A stretch of DNA of 6,969 nt from Oscillospiraceae bacterium (GTDB lineage Bacteria; Bacillota_A; Clostridia; Oscillospirales; Oscillospiraceae), in the NCBI GenBank assembly GCA_017455225.1, contig JAFTBL010000236.1, positions 1 through 6,969 of the forward strand, read 5' to 3'. Position numbers and translations under genes: made by a program. Of this stretch, positions 1 through 4,941 are shown piece by piece. The notes under the pieces were generated by a model, which worked only from the letters and a program-made list of their open reading frames with translations, was not told the origin of the DNA and made no database searches. Position 1 is the first letter of the stretch; every line of letters begins with the position of its first letter.

Positions 1-1260
1 CCCATGAACACCCTGCCCGCCGTGAACCGCGCCTGCGAGCTGGTGGAGCTGCTGGGCGCCGGCGAGGTGGTGGACGGCGTGATCGACGTGCTGAATTTCG
101 TACCCCAGCCCACGGTGCTGGCTCTGCGCCCCGACAAGGTGAACGCCCTGCTGGGCACCGACATCTCCACGGAGGAGATGACGTCCATCCTGCGCAAGCT
201 GGACTTCACCGTGGAGGGCGAGACAGTCACCGTGCCCTCCTGGCGGGGCGACGTGGCTCACTACTCGGATCTTGCCGAGGAGGTGGCCCGTTTCCACGGC
301 TATAACAACATCCCCACCACTCTCATGCGGGGGCAGACCACCCGGGGCGGTTACTCCGAGGAACAGCTGCTGCAGCGCACGCTGGGCAGTGTTTGCCGCG
401 CCGCCGGGTATGACGAGATCATCACCTACTCCTTCATCTCCCCCACCTGCTATGACAAGATCCGCTGGCCCAAGGACGACCCCCGGCGGGACAGCTTCCG
501 CATCCTCAACCCGCTGGGCGAGGGCACGTCCATCATGCGCACCACCACCCTGCCCTCCATGCTGGAGGTGCTGGCCCGGAACGACAGCTACCGCAACGCC
601 GACGTGCGCCTTTACGAGCTGGGCCGCACCTACTACAAGGCGGCGGGACAGGAGCTGGCGGACGAGCGGCAGATGCTGACGCTGGGCGCCTACGGCGCGG
701 ATATGGATTTCTACGCCCTCAAGGGGACGGTGGACGCCATCCTCCGGGAGCTGCGGACGGAAAACGTGCGCTACGTCACCGACCGCGCCAACCCCAGCTA
801 CCACCCCGGCCGCTGCGCCGTGATCTACGCGGGCGAAACCTGTCTGGGCACGCTGGGGCAGATCCACCCCGACGTGGCCGCCGCCTACGACGTGGAGCAG
901 GAGCTGTACTGCGCCGAGCTGGAGCTGGCCGCACTGCTGGCCACCCGGGGGGCCGAGCCGGAGTACCGGCCGCTGCCCCGCTTCCCCGCCGTGCTGCGGG
1001 ACATCGCGGTGGTGTGCGCCGAGGACGTGACCGTGGGCGCGCTGGAGGATTGCATCCGCAGCGCCGGCGGAGAGCTGCTCAAGAGCGTCGTCTTGTTCGA
1101 CATCTACCGCGGGCCCGGCATCCTGCCCGGCAAGACGTCGGTGGCGTTCAGCCTGACGCTGCGCAGCGACGAGGGCTCCATCACCTCCGAGGCGGCGGAC
1201 GGCGACGTGGCGCGGATCCTGGAGGCGCTGGAGCGGGAGCTGGGCGCCGTGCTGCGGTAA
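1..1260 (+). CDS. pheT: Phenylalanine--tRNA ligase beta subunit, C-terminal part (5' end outside window)
   Basis: PheT pairs with PheS as a cytosolic (alpha-beta)2 enzyme that charges tRNA-Phe. The frame is open from base 1, and the Met at base 4 is internal: PheT is usually near 800 residues and only about 419 are visible. Numbering from that Met, a B5 domain spans about 34-105, with the signature SWRGD...DLAEEVARFHGY and acidic residues D83, D89, E92 and E93 at the family's Mg-binding positions. The catalytically inactive class II-like core (B6/B7) follows at about 118-310. A C-terminal FDX-ACB domain, which contacts the tRNA anticodon stem, covers about 321-418, starting YRPLPRFPAVLRDIAVV. 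The usual TLTDEE-like stretch late in this domain reads SITSEAADGD, a mild divergence. pheS is expected just upstream. I see no GC-rich terminator after the TAA, so read-through into the next gene is possible. The identification is firm. Confidence 0.97.
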   Translation, partial: PMNTLPAVNRACELVELLGAGEVVDGVIDVLNFVPQPTVLALRPDKVNALLGTDISTEEMTSILRKLDFTVEGETVTVPSWRGDVAHYSDLAEEVARFHGYNNIPTTLMRGQTTRGGYSEEQLLQRTLGSVCRAAGYDEIITYSFISPTCYDKIRWPKDDPRRDSFRILNPLGEGTSIMRTTTLPSMLEVLARNDSYRNADVRLYELGRTYYKAAGQELADERQMLTLGAYGADMDFYALKGTVDAILRELRTENVRYVTDRANPSYHPGRCAVIYAGETCLGTLGQIHPDVAAAYDVEQELYCAELELAALLATRGAEPEYRPLPRFPAVLRDIAVVCAEDVTVGALEDCIRSAGGELLKSVVLFDIYRGPGILPGKTSVAFSLTLRSDEGSITSEAADGDVARILEALERELGAVLR

Positions 1261-1277
1261 AAAACGCAATTTTTCTC

Positions 1278-1306
1278 TTTACACCGTGAAAAATCCGGCG
1301 TATACT
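1278..1306 (+). promoter_or_regulatory. Sigma-A-type promoter for the IreB-family gene
   Basis: A -35 box TTTACA (1278-1283) and a -10 box TATACT (1301-1306) are separated by exactly 17 bases. Each box differs from consensus by one base. It lies between pheT and the small downstream gene, with transcription expected to start about 20 bases before that gene's start codon. It gives the gene expression independent of pheT. Confidence 0.8.
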
Positions 1307-1316
1307 GTAATGTATG

Positions 1317-1324
1317 AAAGGTGG
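1317..1324 (+). promoter_or_regulatory. Ribosome binding site that decides the IreB start
   Basis: AAAGGTGG ends 8 bases before ATG 1333. An in-frame GTG at 1321 lies inside this site, so it cannot be served by it. The ATG is therefore the better start and gives the family's usual N-terminus, MDEFTRKF. Confidence 0.8.
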
Positions 1325-1332
1325 GAGCGCTT

Positions 1333-1578
1333 ATGGATGAGTTTACCAGAAAATTCAATGCCGCGGAGGACAAGGAGCTGCAGATCCATCACGTGCTCAC
1401 CACGGTGTATGAGGCGCTGAAGGAAAAGGGCTACAACCCCATCAATCAGATCGTGGGCTACATCCTCTCCGAGGACCCCACCTACATCACCAACCACAAC
1501 TCCGCCCGCACGCTGATCTGCAAGATCGACCGGGACGAGCTGCTGCAGGCGCTGGTGAAGCACTATCTGGAGATCTGA
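1333..1578 (+). CDS. ireB: IreB-family regulatory phosphoprotein (UPF0297/YrzL-like)
   Basis: This 81-residue cytosolic protein matches the IreB/UPF0297 family, found almost only in Firmicutes. In Enterococcus faecalis, IreB is a substrate of the PASTA-domain Ser/Thr kinase IreK and its phosphatase, and negatively influences cephalosporin resistance; its biochemical activity is not established. The family core is plain here: [20 protein letters not shown] (21-40), then [12 protein letters not shown] and [17 protein letters not shown]. The N-terminal region carries Thr5, the likely phosphosite by analogy with the threonine phosphorylation near the N-terminus in E. faecalis. Full length is normal for the family. 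In many Firmicutes the gene is followed by ruvX/yrrK and a DUF1292 gene; here it is alone, with its own promoter, and is closed 16 bases later by a strong terminator. Family identity is sure; the signalling role in this organism is inferred. Confidence 0.93.
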   Translation: MDEFTRKFNAAEDKELQIHHVLTTVYEALKEKGYNPINQIVGYILSEDPTYITNHNSARTLICKIDRDELLQALVKHYLEI

Positions 1579-1593
1579 CCGCATTTTCCGCAG

Positions 1594-1626
1594 GCGGGCC
1601 GCAGTTATGCTGCGGCCCGCTTTTTT
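1594..1626 (+). terminator. Rho-independent terminator after ireB
   Basis: A perfect 11-bp GC-rich stem (1594-1604 with 1610-1620, GCGGGCCGCAG arm), a 5-base TTATG loop and six T residues (1621-1626). It ends transcription from ireB and any read-through from pheT. Confidence 0.95.
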
Positions 1627-1652
1627 GCCTGCGCCCGGCATCGTCATACCCA

Positions 1653-1681
1653 TTGACAGAAGGGCCGTCATGTGTTACAAT
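1653..1681 (+). promoter_or_regulatory. Near-consensus extended -10 sigma-A promoter
   Basis: A perfect -35 box TTGACA (1653-1658), a 17-base spacer and TACAAT (1676-1681), one base from consensus. TG at 1673-1674, one base before the -10 box, makes it an extended -10 as well. It lies 27 bases after the previous terminator and about 36 bases before ATG 1718. It is the strongest-looking promoter in the window and probably drives both the 99-residue protein and the NlpC/P60 gene. Confidence 0.9.
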
Positions 1682-1717
1682 TTGGTTACAAATAACGATT
1701 GGAAGGAGCCGTTTGAC

Positions 1718-2017
1718 ATGGCAAGCGAAAAAAAGGCCGCCGGTCTTATGTATAAAGATCATCCCCTGCGCCGGATCGAGAACATGATCTATTACGGCAG
1801 CATGGCGGACAAGTATATCATCATGCTCCAGATCCTGGACACCAGGAAGGAGCAGGACATGGACGTGGCTACCCGCGTCAGCGTGCAGCTGCAGCTGACC
1901 GACCCGGATCTCAAGTCCCGGGACCGGGTGGTAAAAAAGTCTGAAAAGGACAGTCTTTACGCCGCCATGGACGTGGGCTCCATCTGGCTGGAGCGGGCGC
2001 TGGCAGGAAAGCTGTAA
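1718..2017 (+). CDS. Conserved-looking 99-residue protein of unknown function
   Basis: I cannot assign a named family. The start at ATG 1718 is fixed by a strong site GGAAGGAG (1701-1708) 9 bases upstream. The product is soluble, with no signal peptide, membrane segment or cysteine. A basic N-terminus (MASEKKAAGLMYKDHPLRR) leads into a mixed alpha/beta-looking core: IYYGSMADKYIIMLQILDTR, then an alternating hydrophobic strand VATRVSVQLQL (50-60), a charged turn DPDLKSRDR and a C-terminal helix ending IWLERAL. I have an impression of similar short proteins in other Clostridia but cannot verify it. Codon use matches the neighbours, so it looks like a resident gene. It lies 31 bases before the NlpC/P60 gene with no terminator between, which suggests co-transcription from a strong promoter. 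A link to envelope biology is guilt by association only. Confidence 0.85.
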   Translation: MASEKKAAGLMYKDHPLRRIENMIYYGSMADKYIIMLQILDTRKEQDMDVATRVSVQLQLTDPDLKSRDRVVKKSEKDSLYAAMDVGSIWLERALAGKL

Positions 2018-2048
2018 GCGCCCTTTCACGTAAGAAAGGAAGCATCAC

Positions 2049-3245
2049 ATGAAACACCTGGGCAAAACAATCCTCGTGCTTTCTCTGACGCTTTGTGCCG
2101 CCGCTGCCCTCTCTCTGACAGTGATCGACAGCGACGGCGAGCCTTCTGCGCCCTCTTTTGCCGTCAGCTCCGTCAAAGCGGTGCGCTCCGGCGTTGCTCC
2201 GGCGCTGCTGCCGCTGCCTGCGGATGACGTGGATCCCTCCGCCGCCGAGGTGCCGGATCAGGCCGCCGCTCCCGAAGCGGCGGACGAAGAAGCGCCCGCG
2301 GAGGAAGTCGCACAGGCGCAGCCGCAGGCAGCCGAGCCGCCTGCCCAAACGGTGACACTGCCGGTCTCCTCCAGCGCCGTCACCGCCGTCGGGATCGCCG
2401 ACGGGGACGTGAATCTGCGCAGCGGCGCCGGCACTGGCTACGGCGTGCTGACCACGGTGAGCTCCGGCACGGCGGTGGCCGTGACCGGCGGCAGCGGCAA
2501 GTGGCTGCAGGTACGCTACGACGGGAAAAGCGGCTATATGTCCGCCGACTACGTGACCGTCCGCACCTCCGCCGACGACCTGCACAGCTACGGCTGGGTA
2601 GACGCCGACGGGCTGAACGTGCGCTCCGGCGCCTCCATCTCCGCTGACAAGGTATTTACCTTGTCACGCGGTGTGTACGTTGAGGTCACGGGCTTTTCGG
2701 GCGGCTGGTACGCTGTGAAGGCGGACGGCGGCAGCGGCTGGGTCAGCGGCGACTATCTGGCGCTGTGCGCCGCGCTGCCTGTGAAAACCGAAACGCCTGC
2801 GGCCGAAGCGCCGGCCAATGAGCCCGCGCCTGCTGCCGGGACCCTGGCAGCGCCTCCTCCCGCAGGTAACTCCGCAAGCGACATCGTGACGTACGCCCGC
2901 ACGTTTTTGGGCACGCCCTATGTATATGGCGGCGCCTCCCCCTACGGCTTTGACTGCTCCGGCTTCACCATGTACGTCTACGCACACTTCGGCGTGTCGC
3001 TGGCGCACGGCTCCAACGACCAGTACAAGCGGGGCACGGCGCTGAGCTACAGCCAGCTGCAGCCCGGCGACCTGGTGTTCTTCTACAACGCCGCCAACGG
3101 CGTGCCGCCCACCACCCACGTGGGGATCTACGTGGGCGGCGGCAGCTTCATCCACGCTTCCAGCTACTACGGCGGCGTGGTGATCACCGACATGAGCAGC
3201 GGCCCCTATTACCGCGACTTCGTGGCAGGCCGCCGCATCGGCTGA
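2049..3245 (+). CDS. Secreted cell-wall hydrolase: signal peptide, two SH3 domains, NlpC/P60 peptidase
   Basis: This 398-residue exported protein probably cleaves peptide stems of peptidoglycan, as NlpC/P60 endopeptidases do (often gamma-D-Glu to diamino acid). A signal peptide occupies about 1-25: MKHLGK, then a hydrophobic run ending near CAAAALS. A low-complexity Ala/Pro/Glu linker spans about 50-105. Two bacterial SH3 domains, which typically bind wall peptides, follow at about 113-172 and 181-240; both carry the NLRSG/NVRSG motif and a G(Y/W)(M/V)S.DY end. A second Ala/Pro linker (241-275) leads to the NlpC/P60 domain at 276-398. The catalytic set is intact: Cys303 in FDCSGF, His357 in THVGIYVG and His369 in FIHAS. 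A site AAAGGAAG (2035-2042) precedes the ATG by 6 bases. No nearby terminator follows; the first one lies beyond the repeat element at 3591. The exact bond cleaved and physiological role (separation, turnover, spore wall) are unknown. Confidence 0.95.
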   Translation: MKHLGKTILVLSLTLCAAAALSLTVIDSDGEPSAPSFAVSSVKAVRSGVAPALLPLPADDVDPSAAEVPDQAAAPEAADEEAPAEEVAQAQPQAAEPPAQTVTLPVSSSAVTAVGIADGDVNLRSGAGTGYGVLTTVSSGTAVAVTGGSGKWLQVRYDGKSGYMSADYVTVRTSADDLHSYGWVDADGLNVRSGASISADKVFTLSRGVYVEVTGFSGGWYAVKADGGSGWVSGDYLALCAALPVKTETPAAEAPANEPAPAAGTLAAPPPAGNSASDIVTYARTFLGTPYVYGGASPYGFDCSGFTMYVYAHFGVSLAHGSNDQYKRGTALSYSQLQPGDLVFFYNAANGVPPTTHVGIYVGGGSFIHASSYYGGVVITDMSSGPYYRDFVAGRRIG

Positions 3246-3300
3246 CAATACGCGATCTCAACGGGCGCCGTTCAGCGTGTCAAAAAAGCCTCGCAGATAA

Positions 3301-3342
3301 GTAAGCATCCAAATCTGTGATTTGGCAACGCGAACTTATGCG
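3301..3342 (+). repeat. 42-base direct repeat, copy A
   Basis: Matches copy B (3438-3479) at 37 of 42 positions without gaps. It contains a perfect 7-bp hairpin CCAAATC-TGT-GATTTGG (3309-3325) followed by GCAACGCGAACTTATGCG. Of the five differences, one falls in the hairpin loop and none in the stem. Confidence 0.9.
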
Positions 3343-3349
3343 TTAGCTG

Positions 3350-3371
3350 TTCCGCCGCCGCAGCGGCGGAA
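3350..3371. repeat. GC-rich hairpin of module 1
   Basis: A perfect 9-bp stem TTCCGCCGC / GCGGCGGAA with a 4-base loop CGCA. Its TCCGCC...GGCGGA core recurs in the hairpin at 3501-3523 of module 2. No T tract follows, so it is not a terminator. Confidence 0.85.
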
Positions 3372-3382
3372 GATATTTTATC

Positions 3383-3415
3383 GTAATTTCTGACGACATG
3401 CGCGTCAGAAATTAC
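3383..3415. repeat. 13-bp hairpin at the junction of the two modules
   Basis: A perfect 13-bp stem, GTAATTTCTGACG (3383-3395) with CGTCAGAAATTAC (3403-3415), and a 7-base loop. The TTTCTGAC and GTCAGAAA parts of the arms resemble the outer ends TTTTTTGAC and GTCAAAAA, so the hairpin may be two element ends abutting. Confidence 0.9.
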
Positions 3416-3437
3416 ACCTCTCAGACTACGAAGTTAA

Positions 3438-3479
3438 GTGAGTGTCCAAATCTTTGATTTGGCAACACGAACTTATGCG
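3438..3479 (+). repeat. 42-base direct repeat, copy B
   Basis: Second copy of the 3301-3342 unit, 137 bases downstream. The 7-bp hairpin CCAAATC-TTT-GATTTGG (3446-3462) is kept exactly while the loop base differs. The shared tail CGAACTTATGCG is also identical. Confidence 0.9.
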
Positions 3480-3500
3480 CAGCGAAGCGAAGCTGTGCGA

Positions 3501-3523
3501 ATTGTCCGCCAAAGGCGGACAAT
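3501..3523. repeat. 10-bp hairpin of module 2
   Basis: A perfect stem ATTGTCCGCC / GGCGGACAAT with an AAA loop. It is preceded by a smaller 7-bp stem with one G-T pair (3477-3483 with 3492-3498). It is the counterpart of the hairpin at 3350-3371. Confidence 0.85.
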
Positions 3524-3551
3524 GAGTGCGCGCAGTAGGCTGCAAGCCTTT

Positions 3552-3582
3552 TGTCAAAAATCGGCATAGCCGTTTTTTGACA
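3552..3582. repeat. Terminal hairpin of the repeat element
   Basis: TGTCAAAAA (3552-3560) pairs with TTTTTGACA (3574-3582). After one T-T mismatch, CGGC (3562-3565) pairs with GCCG (3569-3572) around an ATA loop. It carries a further copy of the element-end sequence inside the right end. Confidence 0.85.
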
Positions 3583-3590
3583 GTCACAGC

Positions 3591-3620
3591 GGGCGCCCGG
3601 CGGGGCGCCCTTTCTTTTTT
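3591..3620 (+). terminator. Rho-independent terminator
   Basis: A perfect 8-bp stem GGGCGCCC (3591-3598 with 3603-3610), a GGCG loop and TTTCTTTTTT (3611-3620). It is the first good terminator after the NlpC/P60 stop, 345 bases away. The intervening repeat element would thus be in the 3' untranslated part of that mRNA. Confidence 0.92.
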
Positions 3621-3629
3621 ACTTTCCTC

Positions 3630-3658
3630 TTGCCAGCGGCGGCGGCAGGCGGTATAAT
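3630..3658 (+). promoter_or_regulatory. Sigma-A-type promoter for tcdA-rrf2
   Basis: TTGCCA (3630-3635), a 17-base spacer and a perfect -10 box TATAAT (3653-3658). It lies directly after the terminator and 52 bases before ATG 3711, leaving a 5' leader of about 45 bases with no obvious operator palindrome. Confidence 0.85.
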
Positions 3659-3710
3659 GGCATCATAAAACCGACGAAATCTGTAGTGATTCAGGGAAAG
3701 GCGGGCTGAT

Positions 3711-4457
3711 ATGGACGAGCGATTGTCCCGCACGGCGCTGGTGCTGGGCGAGGCGGCGATGGAGCGGCTGGGCCGGTGCCGGGTGGCCGTGTTCGGGCTG
3801 GGCGGCGTTGGCGGCTGGGCAGCGGAGGCGCTGTGCCGCAGCGGTGTGGGCGCGCTGGATCTGATCGACGACGACCGGATCGGCGCCAGCAATCTCAACC
3901 GGCAGGTGCTGGCTCTTCACTCCACGCTGGGGCAGCGCAAGACCGGGGCGGCCGCCGCCCGGTTTTCCGATATCGCGCCGGAGTGCGTCATACGCGTCCA
4001 TGATGTGTTCTTCCTGCCGGAGAGCGCCGATCAGTTCGACTTTGCCGCCTACGACTACGTGGTGGACGCCATCGACACCGTGACCGGGAAGCTGGAGTTG
4101 GTGCTGCGCTGCCGGGCAGCGGGCACGCCCATCATCAGTGCCATGGGCACGGGCAACAAGCTGGATCCCTCCGCCCTGCGGGTGGCGGATCTGGCGGATA
4201 CCCGCGTGTGTCCGCTGGCGCGGATCATGCGCAAGGAACTGCGGCGGCGGGGAGTGGAGCATTTGAAGGTGGTCTATTCCACCGAGCCGCCCGCCGTCCT
4301 CCATGGCGCGGCGGAGGCGGTGGGCCCCCACGACAAGGGGCGCCGGAGCATCCCCGGCTCCACCGTTTTCGTGCCGGCGGCGGCAGGGCTGCTGATCGCC
4401 GCGGAGGTCGTGCGGGAGCTGGCAGGCGTGAACGAGAAGGGAGCGAGCAGGACATGA
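3711..4457 (+). CDS. tcdA: tRNA threonylcarbamoyladenosine dehydratase (ThiF/E1-like)
   Basis: TcdA (formerly CsdL/YgdL) uses ATP to cyclise t6A at tRNA position 37 into ct6A, stabilising decoding of ANN codons. The 248-residue protein has the E1-like Rossmann fold from the start. It shows DERLSRTALVLGEAAMERL and GLGGVG (29-34) for nucleotide binding, then LIDDD (51-55) and NLNRQ (61-65) with the catalytic-type Arg64. YVVDAIDTVTGK (116-127) follows, then MGTGNKLDPSALRVADLADT, close to the TcdA-specific GAGGQIDPT...DLA.T region, and VVYSTE at 187-192. It is slightly shorter than E. coli TcdA (about 268), chiefly at the C-terminus. The site AAAGGCGG lies 6 bases before the ATG. The gene is co-transcribed with the rrf2 gene through a stop/start overlap. 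MoeB or ThiF are less likely: there is no sulfur-carrier partner nearby and no zinc-binding CxxC pairs. Confidence 0.9.
   Translation: MDERLSRTALVLGEAAMERLGRCRVAVFGLGGVGGWAAEALCRSGVGALDLIDDDRIGASNLNRQVLALHSTLGQRKTGAAAARFSDIAPECVIRVHDVFFLPESADQFDFAAYDYVVDAIDTVTGKLELVLRCRAAGTPIISAMGTGNKLDPSALRVADLADTRVCPLARIMRKELRRRGVEHLKVVYSTEPPAVLHGAAEAVGPHDKGRRSIPGSTVFVPAAAGLLIAAEVVRELAGVNEKGASRT
4435..4443 (+). promoter_or_regulatory. Ribosome binding site of the rrf2 gene, inside tcdA
   Basis: AGAAGGGAG ends 10 bases before ATG 4454 and 13 before the second in-frame ATG at 4457. This favours 4454, where ATGA overlaps the tcdA TGA and suggests translational coupling. Confidence 0.65.
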
Positions 4458-4891
4458 TGATCTCAACACGGGGGCGCTACGCCCTGCGGATGCTGCTGGA
4501 TCTGGCCATCCACCAGGAGGGCGGTTACGTGGCGCTGAAGGACATCGCCAAGCGGCAGGAAATCTCCAAAAAATATCTGGAGCAGATCATCCCCGTACTG
4601 CACCGGGCGGGACTGCTGCAGACCACCCGGGGCTTTCAGGGCGGGTACCGGCTCAGCCGGCCGCCGGAGCAGTACACGCTGGGCGAGATCCTGCGCACCA
4701 CGGAGGGGTCGCTGGCGCCGGTGTCCTGCATGCAGGGCGGCGTGGATTGTCCCCGCCGCTTCGACTGTGCCACGCTGCCCGTCTGGCAGGGGCTGGAAAA
4801 AGTGGTGTCCGGCTATCTGGACGGCATTACCCTGCAGGACGTGGTGGAGCGGGTACAGACCGCGGAGAGCGGCGGCGACTACGTGATATAA
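4454..4891 (+). CDS. Rrf2-family transcriptional regulator, probably Fe-S binding
   Basis: Rrf2 proteins are dimeric winged-helix regulators, often sensing Fe-S status, cysteine or nitric oxide (IscR, CymR, NsrR). This 145-residue protein starts MMISTRGRYALRMLLDLAIH, the classic family N-terminus. It continues with the recognition region ISKKYLEQIIPVLHRAGLL (37-55), including Glu43 at the position that tunes DNA specificity in IscR, and the wing TTRGFQGGYRLSR. Three cysteines, C92, C99 and C105, match the IscR ligand pattern (C92, C98, C104) with one extra residue in the first gap. The position of IscR His107 is Leu108, so the fourth ligand differs or is absent. Length is normal but lacks IscR's longer C-terminal tail. 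The gene overlaps tcdA. Its target genes are not visible here: no suf, isc or cysteine gene adjoins it. Family is sure; ligand and regulon are inferred. Confidence 0.93.
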   Translation: MMISTRGRYALRMLLDLAIHQEGGYVALKDIAKRQEISKKYLEQIIPVLHRAGLLQTTRGFQGGYRLSRPPEQYTLGEILRTTEGSLAPVSCMQGGVDCPRRFDCATLPVWQGLEKVVSGYLDGITLQDVVERVQTAESGGDYVI

Positions 4892-4897
4892 AGTGCA

Positions 4898-4935
4898 AAA
4901 AAGTACCGCAGAGCCTGTGCCCTGCGGTACTTTTT
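4898..4935. terminator. Bidirectional terminator between rrf2 and the convergent copper pump
   Basis: A 9-bp stem GTACCGCAG / CTGCGGTAC (4903-4911, 4922-4930) with a 10-base loop. It is flanked by AAAAA (4898-4902) and TTTTT (4931-4935), which extend the pairing. Each strand therefore reads as stem plus T tract, and it serves both convergent genes. Confidence 0.92.
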
Positions 4936-4941
4936 ACTGTT

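Larger units (their letters stand above)
3278..3582. repeat. Hairpin-rich intergenic repeat element, two related modules in tandem (MITE-like)
   Basis: This stretch, within the gene-free 3246-3710 interval, has no plausible gene and is AT-richer than the coding DNA around it. Its outer ends are a perfect 10-base inverted repeat, TGTCAAAAAA (3278-3287) and TTTTTTGACA (3573-3582). Inside are two modules in the same order. Each begins with CCTC(G/T)CAGA (3289-3297; 3417-3425) and continues with a 42-base direct repeat holding a CCAAATC-GATTTGG hairpin. AGCTGT and a TCCGCC-GGCGGA hairpin come next. Each module is closed by a (T)TTCTGAC or TTTTTTGAC edge. The junction is a 13-bp hairpin whose arms resemble the outer ends. 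This looks like a non-autonomous mobile or dispersed repeat, or a tandem pair of them. A structured transcript of the upstream mRNA is the alternative. No transposase is present. Confidence 0.6.

Noticed and set aside
1259..1276. A-run and T-run after pheT as a terminator
   Set aside because: Only an AT-only pairing of about five bases, too weak for a rho-independent terminator.
2049..2130. Lipoprotein signal (Cys16 in LSLTLCAAAA)
   Set aside because: The residue before Cys is Leu, not Gly/Ala/Ser, so the lipobox does not fit; an ordinary signal peptide is more likely.
2664..3248. Minus-strand open frame opposite the NlpC/P60 domain (and similar ones opposite ireB, the 99-residue gene and tcdA)
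   Set aside because: Low-complexity His/Ala/Val/Arg composition and full overlap with genes that have intact family motifs.
3260..3272. Small hairpin AACGG-GCG-CCGTT just after the NlpC/P60 stop, as a terminator
   Set aside because: Only 5 bp with a 3-base loop and no T tract on the + strand; the real terminator is at 3591-3620.
3301..3479. CRISPR-like array
   Set aside because: Only two repeat copies, spaced 95 bases apart, with palindromes in the spacer and no cas genes.
3475..3525. Open frame of 16 codons, ATG to TGA, inside module 2 of the repeat element
   Set aside because: It has no ribosome binding site and consists mostly of hairpin sequence, and the equivalent ATG in module 1 hits a stop after two codons.
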